Assembly (NCBI GenBank): GCA_029204225.1
Contig: CM055111.1
Coordinates: 11,801,697 to 11,865,696, forward strand
Direction of reading: 5' to 3'
Length of the DNA stretch: 64,000 nucleotides
Source: Diphasiastrum complanatum
Taxonomy: Eukaryota; Streptophyta; Lycopodiopsida; Lycopodiales; Lycopodiaceae
This document shows, piece by piece, positions 44,964 to 55,414 of the stretch. The notes beneath the pieces are model-generated. The model searched no databases, had not been told where the DNA came from, and saw only the letters and a list, made by a program, of their open reading frames with translations. The translations under genes were made by a program, and so were the position numbers. How positions within the stretch are numbered: the first letter of the stretch is position 1; each line of letters opens with the position of its first letter.

Positions 44964-46249
44964 TCAAGTGCTAACTCCGACTTCCGCAGGGCGTGACTCC
45001 TGCGACTTGCTCACAGTAAGATAAGCCGGCGCTTCTGATTTCCCATGATGAAGTTCTCTAATTGGCTCTTCATATTCTGAACTTTTATCTCCAATGCCCC
45101 CATTGAGAGTATCCACTCCACTCACTGCAGTGTGACTTTCCTCAATGGGCAGATGTGTGCTCTCAATATCTTTATCTAGAGCTTTTTCTGCTGGCTTGAC
45201 CACAGCAACTTCTGCTAAGGGCTCAACACCTGAAGGGATTTCAGCAGTGGGTTCTTCATCATCAGGAAGTATCTCCTTTGCTGTGGCAACTGGGGAAATT
45301 TCATCCTTCTCTTCAACTCCCTGATCCTCCTTGGAAACTTTTTGGGGTGTCTCCTTTCGGCGCTTGGGAGTTTGTTCATCTTCTGCACTATCAGTAGAGA
45401 GCCTGGACTTGGAGCTCAACCTTTCTGATCGTCTAGGTGTTCCACCTGAAACATAAACAAAAAAGACTTAACCAGTACACAGAGCTAGCCTTATAGTCTA
45501 ACTAAAATCTGGGAACACCAAAATAAGTAACAAAGTAGAGGTTCCAAACTGCAGAATGGAACTAAGCATACCTGTACTCCAGTCAAACTCGGATATGGAA
45601 GGGCCACCGGGGTTTTGCTTAAGGTAGCGTTCCAGCTGCCGTTTTGTCGTGATTTCCTCACCATTTGGTGCAATAAACACAACATCCCTTCTCCGCGGAG
45701 TGCCTCCCTTTCTCACTGCCAGCTGAAAATAAATACATTGTTCAAAATCAGAACTTAAAAGTCTCATTCATTCCAGATTTTAAAATCATAAATTGCTAAC
45801 ATCCTCCATAGAATATTACTACTTCAAAAATCTTCAAACCAGTTAATTATGCAGGCATTTTCGACCAGAAAAGGCTTGTTGCAGAGAGAAATTCTCAGAG
45901 CTTAAAAAAATCTTCCCCCATGTTAGCATATGCATCAATTCTTGTGCAGCAAAAGTTTACTGGAAAGAAAGACATGAAATTGTCCACTGAGGCTACAATT
46001 GTAGCATCTAGGGTTGCTTCACTGACAATCTGATGTAACAAATTTACCTCTGTCAAAAGCTGGGTTCAAAGCAGAAATGATTTGCTTGAGAAAAACTAGC
46101 AGTACATGAAAGAGTAGCAAAAGGGGAGCCGTGACCTTCTTCTGCCATCCTTGAGGGGCCAGCAGATGCTCAGCCGCTACTTCAAGCGACACTTCGGAGC
46201 TATTATTCATGGCTGCTGCATTCAGCTCAGAATTGTCCTCAAACCCCAT
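44964..46249 (-). CDS. MBD10/MBD11-like: Methyl-CpG-binding domain protein, MBD10/11-like
   Basis: Three coding exons on the minus strand: 46249-46136 (38 codons, MGFEDNSELNAAAMNN ... APQGWQKK), 45722-45572 and 45445-44964, ending TGA. Introns of 413 and 126 bp have GT-AG ends and the frame joins perfectly: 747 nt, 248 residues. The MBD spans about residues 30-95: GWQKK, then RKGGTPRRRDVVFIAPNGEE, RQLERYLKQNPGGP and SEFDWSTG, closing with GTPRRSERLS. The C-terminal ~150 residues are acidic, low complexity and repeat Glu/Pro/Val, with a basic nuclear-localisation-like TPKRRKETPQK. This architecture matches the plant MBD10/MBD11 class, nuclear chromatin proteins whose Arabidopsis members bind DNA without clear methyl-CpG preference. 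No stop or frameshift is seen, so it is probably functional. Confidence 0.95.
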
Positions 46250-46700
46250 CGCCAGACTTCCTTCCACCTCAAATTCCCCAAAACCACCAGCAGATCCACA
46301 CGATCCACACAAGACCGCCCTCCCTCGCGCTCGCTCTCTCGCTCGCTCGCTCTCTCTCTCTCTCTCCCGATCTCGATTTCGACAAGAGAAAGAGGGAAAG
46401 GAGGAGAAGAAAAAAGTGAAGAGAAAAAACGGCGCGTCCCGCGGTTCATTGCACGCTTTTCTGCTCCATTTTTCTTCAGAAAAACGCCCACGAATCACGA
46501 GGACCTTTTCGCGCGCGCAACTGCGCGCAGAGCGGTCGGGAATAGGGGGGATCCCTTACGTTACCGACATAATCCAGACAGGTACCGACATAATCCAGAC
46601 AGAAGCCACGTCTCAGCCGTTGGATGAAGGTGAATCTACGGTCTAGATGTGGGGGCAGATCTGCCTTCTCCACACCCATGTATATAATAATATCCCTGCT
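46250..46700 (-). promoter_or_regulatory. 5' UTR and promoter region of the MBD gene
   Basis: The block upstream of the MBD ATG is GC- and CpG-rich (46310-46560), unlike the AT-rich surroundings. The leader is purine-rich on the gene strand (GAGAGA run, complement of 46336-46366). A 21-bp direct duplication (TACCGACATAATCCAGACAG, 46562-46603) and a TATA-like TATTATTATATACATG (minus strand, near 46680-46695) are candidate control elements. Overlapping open frames on the plus strand (46151-46646) are shadows of this composition. Confidence 0.6.
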
Positions 46701-47146
46701 TTTATTAAAAATAATAGAAAACCCATGATTATACAAAAAAATTAAAGTATTTAAAATAATATCGTAGAATGGCAAAAATGAATTAATCTACTCAATGAGT
46801 CAATAGCTAAGTAAAAATTGAAAATAGTGAGCTAACTACTCAAAATCAACTGCCTAAATGTAAATCGCTAACTAAAATAGATCCAGTAATAAGTAATGCA
46901 GGAAGCTTTGAAGCAACCGTTCCTGCAAACTGAGCCCGTCGAAGAATTTGAAAACGCCTGTGAATGTTGTAATGCAATAGAAATACGCTAACGGTAGAAA
47001 GAAACAATGACGAATGGTAAGATAATGTTTTGTCCTAGTTTCACCATAAGTTCCGCACATAAAAATAAAAGATCATTAAATTTCTTGTGAAAACAATCAT
47101 ATGTTTCTAGGGCAAAGGGGATAAAATCTTCACCGGTGCACGATCA
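46701..47146. other. Spacer, nothing recognised
   Basis: AT-rich, no coding signal. Confidence 0.5.
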
Positions 47147-48745
47147 TTATAATCTAACTCCTTTTCTTGAGTTGCGTGAGATGCAGCGGCCCCTTGCGTG
47201 AAGCAGATTCTGACGAGAGAGATCAGCAATGACAACATCTCCTAGAGTGCAAACTCCATCACGCGAGAGAACAAGGTCAACTCGTCGTCGAGAAGATTGC
47301 GAAGAAGGCCCTAGTAAAATATGTATATGTTCTCGAACAACATGAAAACCACTATCTAGAATAGAAGCTCTGCACAAAAGGAATGAGCATGGCCAGTGGA
47401 TCCTGAGCACCACGAAGTTCTTGAAAGATAGTCGCCTGAGAAACTGAGTTGAAAACCTTAGCAGCATCAACTTGTAAAACTACCCAGTCAGGATGAATAT
47501 CCAAAATAGCACGTAAAGCATGAACGACTGTCTCACAACCGCCAGGAGTAGCACACCCAAATTGAAACGGAAAAAGATGAGCATGAAACGCATCTCGAAA
47601 CTGGAAACAAAGTGTCTTTGCCACCAAACTATATAAACATTCACCCATTGAAATTGGACACACACCTCTAGAAGCTTTATCTATTGCTAAAAGACGAGCG
47701 ACACCTAAAATATGAGCAACTGAATCTGTCCCAATGCAATGAAAGAGCACACCTTGAAGAGAAAATCAAAGCTACTAGCAGAATCATCTAGAGAAAAACA
47801 ATCACGTAGATACTCAAAAACCATTCCTAAAGGCCCACCAGCTGAGAGGCGAGGAGTACGTAGAAAAGCTTTCATAAAATGAACTTCTGCAAGTTGAAGA
47901 TCGGAGTCAGGCTGAAAGTCTTCCACAAATAAAGGAAGAGAATCACTGACATGGGGATGAAACTGTTCCAATGCTTGAATAGTTGCAAAAGAAGACGTTG
48001 CTGAAATTGAGGGAGCAAGAGCCTGTGCAACCCGAGAAAATTCACCAGCTTGTCCAAGTAAAACACGACGTAGACGACTATAAATAGGAATGGATCCCGA
48101 GTCTGAACCTGAATTAAACTCTTGTTTTGCTGCAAGTGCATTGCAACGAAGAAAAAACTCCTCTTGTAAATTTTGTCAATCACCTGACATAAAATGCCGA
48201 ATTATGTTGCGAGTTTTCCGATGACCTGATTCACCACCTCTAGGAGGAAGAGGCAAACACCAAAGGGGAAAGAGCAAAAAAGTATGCCAAGGCGCAATAT
48301 CCGAAGGGTTGGTAGCTAAACGGGTTAAAGTTAGTTGAAGAGCTCTTTGAACGTCAAGGCGAAGGGCCATAGGAATGCAGGCATAAAGGCGTGGACGAGG
48401 GAAACCAAGATAAAAGGAATATCAAGATTGCGAGCCCAATCCCAACAAAGGGAAGCTCGTTGTTGTTGGAAGACATTACAAGCATTTTGACGCATGGAAA
48501 GGCCTGCACCCTGCATATATAAACGTCCACATCTTAGACAACGTACACAAGAGGGTGGAGGTATAGAATTCTGCGAGGATGACGAAGGAGAAGAAGAAAC
48601 AGAAGAACGAATATGTGAGGGACGATATGGTGCTGGCGAAGGAATAGATTTAACAACTGGTGATTCATGGCGAGGACGATTGGAGCGAGGTGGGGATGGA
48701 AGGGATGGTGAAGCAATTCTTTTCATTTGCACTTTGATCCATAGT
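47147..48745 (-). pseudogene. Non-LTR retroelement relic, RT and endonuclease-like
   Basis: Minus-strand blocks in order. A Ser/Pro-rich N-terminus is followed by a finger-like CVRCLRCGRLYMQGAGLS (about 48540-48490). Next come ALQLTLTRLATNPSDIAPWH and the RT fingers/palm: FMKAFLRTPRLSAGGPLGM, ISMGECLYSLVAKTLCFQF, FQFGCATPGGCETVVHALR and motif A WVVLQVDAAKVFNSVS. Straight after PFVQSFYSR the catalytic motif C (usually YxDD) is missing: the sequence jumps to VDLVLSRDGVCTLGDVVIAD. That tail resembles the D...(D/E)xK-type endonuclease end of R2-like elements (inferred). Several frameshifts are present. Common plant LINEs (L1, RTE) carry an N-terminal APE-type nuclease instead. Confidence 0.7.
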
Positions 48746-49874
48746 GGCAATCCCCACATTGCCATGATCCATTGAAAGTAGTTGAGATGCCCCAAATAGA
48801 AATCTTGTAAATCCGTTAGGAAGAGATGGTACTTGAGTTTTTTGTATACGTTCTGTGAAGAGGTATGGACTGTCTCCACATGCATGCAAAGAAAGTAAGT
48901 TGTTTTTATCTCGTTGAGCAAACTACAATTCTGCATGCAAGGTCGTACTGAAAACAGTTTGTTGCCTGGGAACGCTGCTGAAAACACCGATTCTATAGAT
49001 TTTATGGCATGCTTCATTAGAAGCTCATAGTCGTTGCCTGAAATTTGGGCCCAATATGCCCTGTTGTCTCTGATAATTTATAGAAGCAAATTTTGTAATC
49101 CTTGGAATCGGTCCTGATTCTGTATCAACTGTCAAGTCATGATGCTATAGAACACTGTTATTCTGAAAAAAGATCCTTGCACCTTCATGACTGCAAAACT
49201 GGTCGCTGCTATGTAGTACATTTTTTTGAAGAAAGACGCATGCAAACCAAGCTGCAAACTGGTCGCTACTGTCCTACAAACTGATCGCTGATCTGGTAGC
49301 AGAACGCAGTGCTAAGATTCAAATCATGATCGTTGCCGTTCCTTCCTCCCATGGCTGTCATAATCGCCTGTATCACGTGCCTGTGAGCTGCTGAGGATGA
49401 GACAGATGCTGGAGGCGAAGGTGAAGTACAACCTCTATCAATAATAAAAATAAATTGTGTTACAATATATTTTTTATCCTGAGGGTAACCTTTCCTTCTC
49501 TTCTCTCATCGCACTCTTCGGTGCCTGCTCCACCTGGGTCCTGCAATACTCGTGGATCGCAATGAAAGCAATTCTGAAGCAAAGCAAACTATTCTCATGC
49601 ACATGGTGAGACAACAGAAATTGCAACTTTAGATAGTAGCACCCTGAGGAGTGATATTGGATCATCGGGTCGGCTCAGAACAGCCAGATTTTGAGCCATA
49701 ACAATGGCTTTTGAATCTTTTTTAATCTCTAATGTAGATATGCAATTGCTAGGTATGGTATTCGGCATCCAACAGTGGGCTACTTGTTGTAGCGTCCCTC
49801 GCCGCTCTAGCGGCTCGGGGGTGCTACAGCTGGCAGCCCGCCTTTGGATGGTGGATTATACCTAGTATGTTTTT
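48746..49874. other. Spacer, nothing recognised
   Basis: No coding is supported. AACTGGTCGCT-like words repeat at 49196-49290. A GC-rich imperfect hairpin, GCCGCTCTAGCGGC, lies near 49802-49815. Confidence 0.5.
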
Positions 49875-50075
49875 TTTGGCAAACCGTTTGAGGGACTGGC
49901 CATTCCACTACCGTTTTCACCTTTTCCTTGTCAATCTTGATCCCAAAAGAGGTGATCTTATGACCAAGGTTAAGAAGTTCCTTTCTAAAAAATTTACACT
50001 TTGATTCCTTTGCATAAAGCTTCTCTTGTCTTAAGATACATAAAACAGTACGGAGATGCTTAGCATGATCACGTT
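49875..50075 (-). pseudogene. Gypsy RT C-terminal fragment
   Basis: The minus strand reads [35 protein letters not shown] and KIDKEKVKTVVEWPVPQTV, the end of a plant Ty3/gypsy RT. It is closely related to the same block of element E near 57.7 kb. Open with no stop, but truncated at both ends. Confidence 0.9.
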
Positions 50076-50281
50076 AACTCATTTCAAGCTTTTAAGGTTT
50101 TGAAACACAAAAATATATATAAGCTTTTAATTCGAACTACATTTTAGTTATGGGATTAAGAAAAACACGTGTCAATCAAAATTTGAGTCATTGACTTATG
50201 TTAGTCAAAAACCCTAAAAATAAGTGGCCCAATCAAAACGCGAGAATTGTGTTTTATCTAATTGGGGTGACACACACACAC

Positions 50282-50284
<3 letters not shown>

Positions 50285-50351
<67 letters not shown>
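50285..50351. repeat. (CT)n microsatellite, about 66 bp
   Basis: Pure CT, preceded by (CA)n (ACACACACACA). Confidence 0.97.
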
Positions 50352-50355
<4 letters not shown>

Positions 50356-50894
50356 CATACATATACAGGTGTATAATGTGAAATCATTACACATGATTTT
50401 TAATATGTTGATGTACTTTATACATGATTTGCTTAGGTGAAAATTCTTACAAGAGAAAAGGAGATGCAAATGAATGCTCCAAACAATGATACAATTAAAT
50501 CTATGCTACCGTTTTGACTCTACATAAGATTCCAACCACCATCCTTTGTTTGAATGTGCAAGATGATTCCAAAGGAGAGTGTGAGGCCAATCATGGAAGT
50601 GATGGTTTTTTCAAGTTGGTCATGACCATTCCTTGCGATAAACCAAAGCCACATGTGGCTTTATAGAAGAAGCTAGTCCTAGCATTGATCGCCAATAAAT
50701 AAATTGATTGATACTAGCATTATCATTTTAAGGTCATGGTTAAGAAGGGCATGTTGAGGTCTGAATATCCATAGCTTTTGGAAGTTTGAAAAGCCCTGAT
50801 AAATGGTGAAGTTCAATGTTGGAAACAGATGAGATCAGCACATCAATAACTTGAAAAATATCATGAACATGTGAGAGCATGGCTAGCTACGAAT
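50352..50894. other. Spacer, nothing recognised
   Basis: No coding signal. Confidence 0.5.
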
Positions 50895-51095
50895 GTAGTA
50901 CACTAGAATATTGAAATCAACTGACATGAATTGGTTGATAGGTAGTAAGGTGCATGAACCTACACCTAAATTTGAGACTTGATTTACAAAGCTTGGACGT
51001 AGTGCACTAGAATATTGAAATCAACTGATGTGAACATTGGTTGATAGGTAGTAAGGTGCATGAACCTACACCTAAATTTGAGACTCGATTATCAA
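50895..51095. repeat. Tandem duplication, 104-bp period
   Basis: GTAGTACACTAGAATATTGA ... CCTAAATTTGAGACTTGATT at 50895 recurs at 50999 with few changes. Confidence 0.85.
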
Positions 51096-51983
51096 ATTTT
51101 TTGGATATTGATTTATGATCCTCCACACTTACGATGTTTTCAGTCATGATGGGAGTTTCATCTCACTTGCCCCTATAACAAGCAAGTACACATATCTCTC
51201 CTCCCTTTTCAAACGATTTTCTTCTCTCCTTGTATCCTCTCTTCTATAGTTGCTCTCCATTGCTATTGGAAATTATGGCCTTGACTTTATTGGGAAAAAA
51301 ATTATCAAGAGGGGAACAATAGGATCAAGAAAATGGCAATGTCAGGCAATAGTCTCTAGCATCATGAGTTTGCCATCTTGGCAACTTTTTTCCCATGTCA
51401 CATTTTACATAGGGTTATGTAAGTGGTCTTGTGAGTGAAAGGATGTTATCTTGTTGAGAGTCAATAGAAAGACAAGGTTTTGAAATTGGGACTTGTCAAG
51501 CACTCCTGCGTGAAACACTCGTATTATTAATGGAGTTAGTTCTGAAAATTGCTTACAAGTTTATGCCACATGAAAAAAATTATTTATGGGAGGTGTGTGT
51601 TTTATGCCACATAGAACATGTCATTTCTGAATAAAGTAAACTATATAAAAGTAGAATGACCTATTCAAAGATAAATAGTAGCTTGATTATGGCATTGTGT
51701 GCAATGGTAAAACCTTTTCTTAAAGTAAAACATTCTTAATGCACCTGAGCCTTGATGAGCAACAATGAACATAATACAAATCCAAATATTAGAATTTAGA
51801 AGTGCTAGAAGTCAACAATATCATGATAAGTATTTAACTAAAGTGATAAGTATCCATGCATATAAGTCATAATGATAGTGTTAGTTCAATGTTCTTTAGT
51901 ACCTTTAAAAAAAATTGTGAAAGTGAAGCTTTAACCACAAAATCACATTGATGAAATAAGAGACAATGGCATGAGGAAGAGAC

Positions 51984-51984
<1 letters not shown>
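51096..51984. other. Spacer, nothing recognised
   Basis: No gene is supported. Confidence 0.5.

Positions 51985-52069
<85 letters not shown>
51985..52069. repeat. (GA)n microsatellite, about 85 bp
   Basis: Pure GA on the plus strand, sitting at the end of a minus-strand gypsy gag fragment. Confidence 0.97.
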
Positions 52070-52070
<1 letters not shown>

Positions 52071-52278
52071 GAGCATTAAATAATGAAAGCTTATTCCATA
52101 AATTCATGAATTCTTGGAGATAAGAGTTGGAACTCTTCGCCAGTTTGCAATTGATAAATTTTTGATAGTAATCCGAATCGTTCGCAACCACAAACGATTT
52201 TATAAATATTTCCATAAATTCTTCCCACGTAGCCCACGTAGTGGGTTTTGATTGCAGGTCACACCGCCATGACAACAC
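52070..52278 (-). pseudogene. Gypsy gag fragment
   Basis: The minus strand reads TTWATWEEFMEIFIKSFVVA and YQKFINCKLAKSSNSYLQEF, then FMNLWNKLSLF, parallel to the gag of element E ([33 protein letters not shown]). The frame then runs straight into the GA repeat. No stop within the fragment; both ends are cut. Confidence 0.85.
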
Positions 52279-52667
52279 TCACCACCAAAAAACAGAACCA
52301 CGCTCTATCTTTTTTTTCAGGAGTCCTGTGTAGATTGAAACAAAATCAAATATGTCATCCAAGAAAGCCGAGCCTCCAAAAATTATCAAAAATAAAAACT
52401 AGACTAAGGGACTTGTATTGTTGCTTTTTGTTCAAACACGACCAAACAATGGTTCTTGGTATTATCAACTTGTGGATTCAAATAGAGTCGAGTCTCAGCG
52501 GGCAAAACAAATTCAAGCATGATACACCAACTCGTCACATGAGAGAATATATGACCACACAATGACAATAGAATACCAACAATAAAATATTATTGAAATA
52601 ATCTAAACGACTAACTTTCTATGTCAAAATTTTTCTTTTACATCCGTTAATTACTAGTCATTTTTCC
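52279..52667. other. Spacer, nothing recognised
   Basis: Short plus-strand frames without motifs. Confidence 0.5.
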
Positions 52668-52682
52668 AATTTCATGTTCATT

Positions 52683-52862
52683 GTCCATCGTAATAGGGTG
52701 TATGGGTAGAATTGCTGGCCGCCACCAGAAAGGTGCAAGCTCGAAGCCCGACCATTGTGTAGTGACATCTAAGGAGTTGAGCTCCGTAAATGGCATTGCC
52801 AGGTTGTTGTACATATGGTGTATATAACAATCACTAGTTGCTTAATCATCTATGCAAAAAAA
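52683..52862 (+). mobile_element. SINE-like insertion with 15-bp target duplication
   Basis: AATTTCATGTTCATT occurs immediately left (52668-52682) and right (52863-52877) of a 180-bp body that ends in a run of A (52855-52864, partly shared with the duplication). Near 52735 GCAAGCTCGAAGCCCGACC resembles a pol III B box (GGTTCGAANCC), and TAGGGTGTATGGGTAG upstream could be a weak A box. Long target duplication, A tail and size fit a tRNA-derived SINE. No related copy is seen elsewhere in the window. Confidence 0.7.
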
Positions 52863-52877
52863 AATTTCATGTTCATT

Positions 52878-53226
52878 TATCAAAGGAGAAAGGCATATTT
52901 TATAGAATTCGATTTTTAGAAATAAATACCACTTGTAATCTATGCTAAGCAATCAACAACCAACACTAACAATTGACAACTACACAGCAAAATGCAACAT
53001 TAAACTCATTCAGAAGTGCAAATACGACATTAAGCTCATATGGAGGTGCAGCTACAAAGGTCATCTTATGCTCCAGTCATGGCAAACAAAATTATTTACT
53101 TAGCCAGTGTAAGAGAATTGTTCATTTTGGCACATTTGGAGTCATAAAAATAACATGTTTATATCGATCATGTCGAATACCATTTTTGAGAAAACTCCGG
53201 AATCTATCAGGAGTTATGTGGCCAGC
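52878..53226. other. Spacer, nothing recognised
   Basis: No feature supported up to the LTR start of element E. Confidence 0.5.
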
Positions 53227-53723
53227 TGTCATGCCCATGACTGGTCTCAGGTAGCGTGTCCACGCTAGGGACCGGTAGACCAACAACCCGTAAGTTAATT
53301 GTGACTATAAGGGAATTGGAGCCCTTATGTGTACATGGTCATAATTAATGGTTGTAGGCCTAAACAGATGGTGGTGGTGTTGGTATGGGTCTATCAGTGA
53401 GTCATTAGGGAACTGGATGACGTGGCCTAGATAGGCTGCAGAGGTGTCCAGTGAGGTGTCACAGTGCACTACTAGTGGTGCATGGGCCTTGGAGGGTATA
53501 AGTATACCTGCTGGGCTCTCACTAGTGTAAGCTTGATTTTGTGATTAGTAGCTACATGCTGCTAGTGTCACTCCTCTTTCCATGACTCTGATTGATCCAT
53601 AGCTTGGGGGCTAGATCCGTACGATCTAGGTTTGGTTGGGTTGGTTTAATCTCCACCTGTTCCCTTGTGTTGTTGCTTTGTATGCTATGCTTAGGCTAGA
53701 ATCCTGTTGTGTGGACTTTATAT
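53227..53723 (+). repeat. 5' LTR of element E
   Basis: Starts TGTCATGCCC, a common gypsy/chromovirus LTR start. TATA-like GGTATAAGTATACC lies near 53497. The PBS follows directly. The right end (ACTTTATAT) does not obey TG...CA, so the exact boundary is uncertain by a few bases. Confidence 0.75.
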
Positions 53724-53735
53724 TGGTATCAGAGC
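53724..53735 (+). promoter_or_regulatory. Primer binding site, tRNA-iMet
   Basis: TGGTATCAGAGC. Confidence 0.95.
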
Positions 53736-54725
53736 TAGTCTAAGCAGGATTTACCATCGAAAGTGTTGAGTGGAAATCTCCACGTTTTCTCAGGAATCCG
53801 ACGGAGTAAGCAACAAACGGTGGAATTGTGGGATTTTCTTCCCGTTGGAAATATTTTTCGAATTGCAATCAATTGTGTGGTAAGTGCACTACCAGGCTCA
53901 CAATTGGTTCGTTTTTGAGCTTTCAAATTGGTTTCTTGGAAGAAATTCTATGTCAATTCTATTGTTGTCGATTACTCTGTGGTTAGCATCTTTGTGAAGG
54001 CAACAACTTATTTTATTGGTTGGCTGGATTTTTTCCTATAGTCTCTTATTCTTCTTATGAACGGTTATTGTATTTTGAATGCTGTCTATTGCTTGTTTAG
54101 AAACTGGTTTGGTTTTAAAACGGTGGGAATAGGCTAGAATAGAAGCAAAAATACTCTCATCTATTGGCTATTCAATGTTGGTGATGATTGACAAGTTTGC
54201 ATGGCTGCTTACTGTGGAATCATAGGCTTATGCTTCATTTTTCAGCAAACTAACGATTTGTTTGCAGGGTTAGAAACCTGTAAAGCCATTACTTGGAAAT
54301 GGTTTGGTTCAAGTACTAGTGCTATCTGATTAAATAGTCATTTTAACTTGCAAAAAAAAAATTCTGTGGAAATTTTGACAGCATAACTGCTATTGTTCAG
54401 TCATAGTGAGGGTAGACCCTGCAAATCTTGCTTTGAAACTTTGCTTATGCTAGAAACCAGTATATATAAGTAAAAGCTAACAGTAAATCGCAACAAGGGC
54501 AGAGGTAATCTGCAAAGAAACAGTAGATGATTGTGCCCTTGTGCTTGTTGCATCAAAGAATTAAAAAAAGAACAAAAGAAAAAACTCTCAATGCATGCTG
54601 CAAATCTGCCTGGCTTCCTCATCTCCGGCGCCCTGAAAACCTACAGAGAAAACTCAGTTTGATTGGGTGAAGGAGGGCGCCTCTCCATGCATTTCTGGCC
54701 CACCTAACAGTGATTACACAACACA

Positions 54726-54875
<150 letters not shown>

Positions 54876-54977
54876 GCCTGTACAGGTTGGTTGCTCACGG
54901 TTTGATGCCCAAGTGTAGGGCGCGTGAGGAACCGGGTAGCCCGAGTGTGGGTAGCTCGAGGAGATAAGGAAGAGAGA

Positions 54978-55000
54978 GGGGGGGGGGGGGGGGGGGGGGG
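54978..55000. repeat. Homopolymer G tract, 23 bp
   Basis: Unbroken run of G following AGAGAGA. It could form a G-quadruplex or be a sequencing or assembly weak point. Confidence 0.9.
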
Positions 55001-55414
55001 TGTTAGGTGGCAGGTTTTCTTTAGTTATTTTTTTTGTAACTTGAGTTTAATGCATGGAAGTAGGTGAGGATGGGATGGGGGAGGTTTAGGCCAATATTAT
55101 TTTTTGAGTTTTTTTAAACATATGGTTCTTCTTGCTCGTAGTGGAATTTTTAGTTTTAAAAGAACTAATGTTTTGATTTTGCAGTTGTTATATAAGCCAG
55201 TAGTTGTTAATGGATTTTCGGTGCAGTGACATTTTAATTCCGGTTTATATTGCTTAGTACCCATTTGCCGATTCATTGGTATAATTTATAAATGAGAGCA
55301 CGAATGGTCTGTAAATTGGTTTTTGTAGACATTGCTTGGTTCGATAACTATTATACCCGTTATGAATGTGTTAATTGAACAAAATTATTTTTTAAATTTT
55401 CAGTTGGCAAGCAA

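Noticed and set aside
46151-46646. Plus-strand frames of 145-158 codons opposite the MBD first exon
   Set aside because: Composition follows the GC-rich leader; the minus strand carries a complete, well-conserved gene with matching splice sites.
49795-49850. tRNA gene in the GC-rich hairpin region
   Set aside because: Only partial stem pairing and no anticodon-arm or B-box layout.
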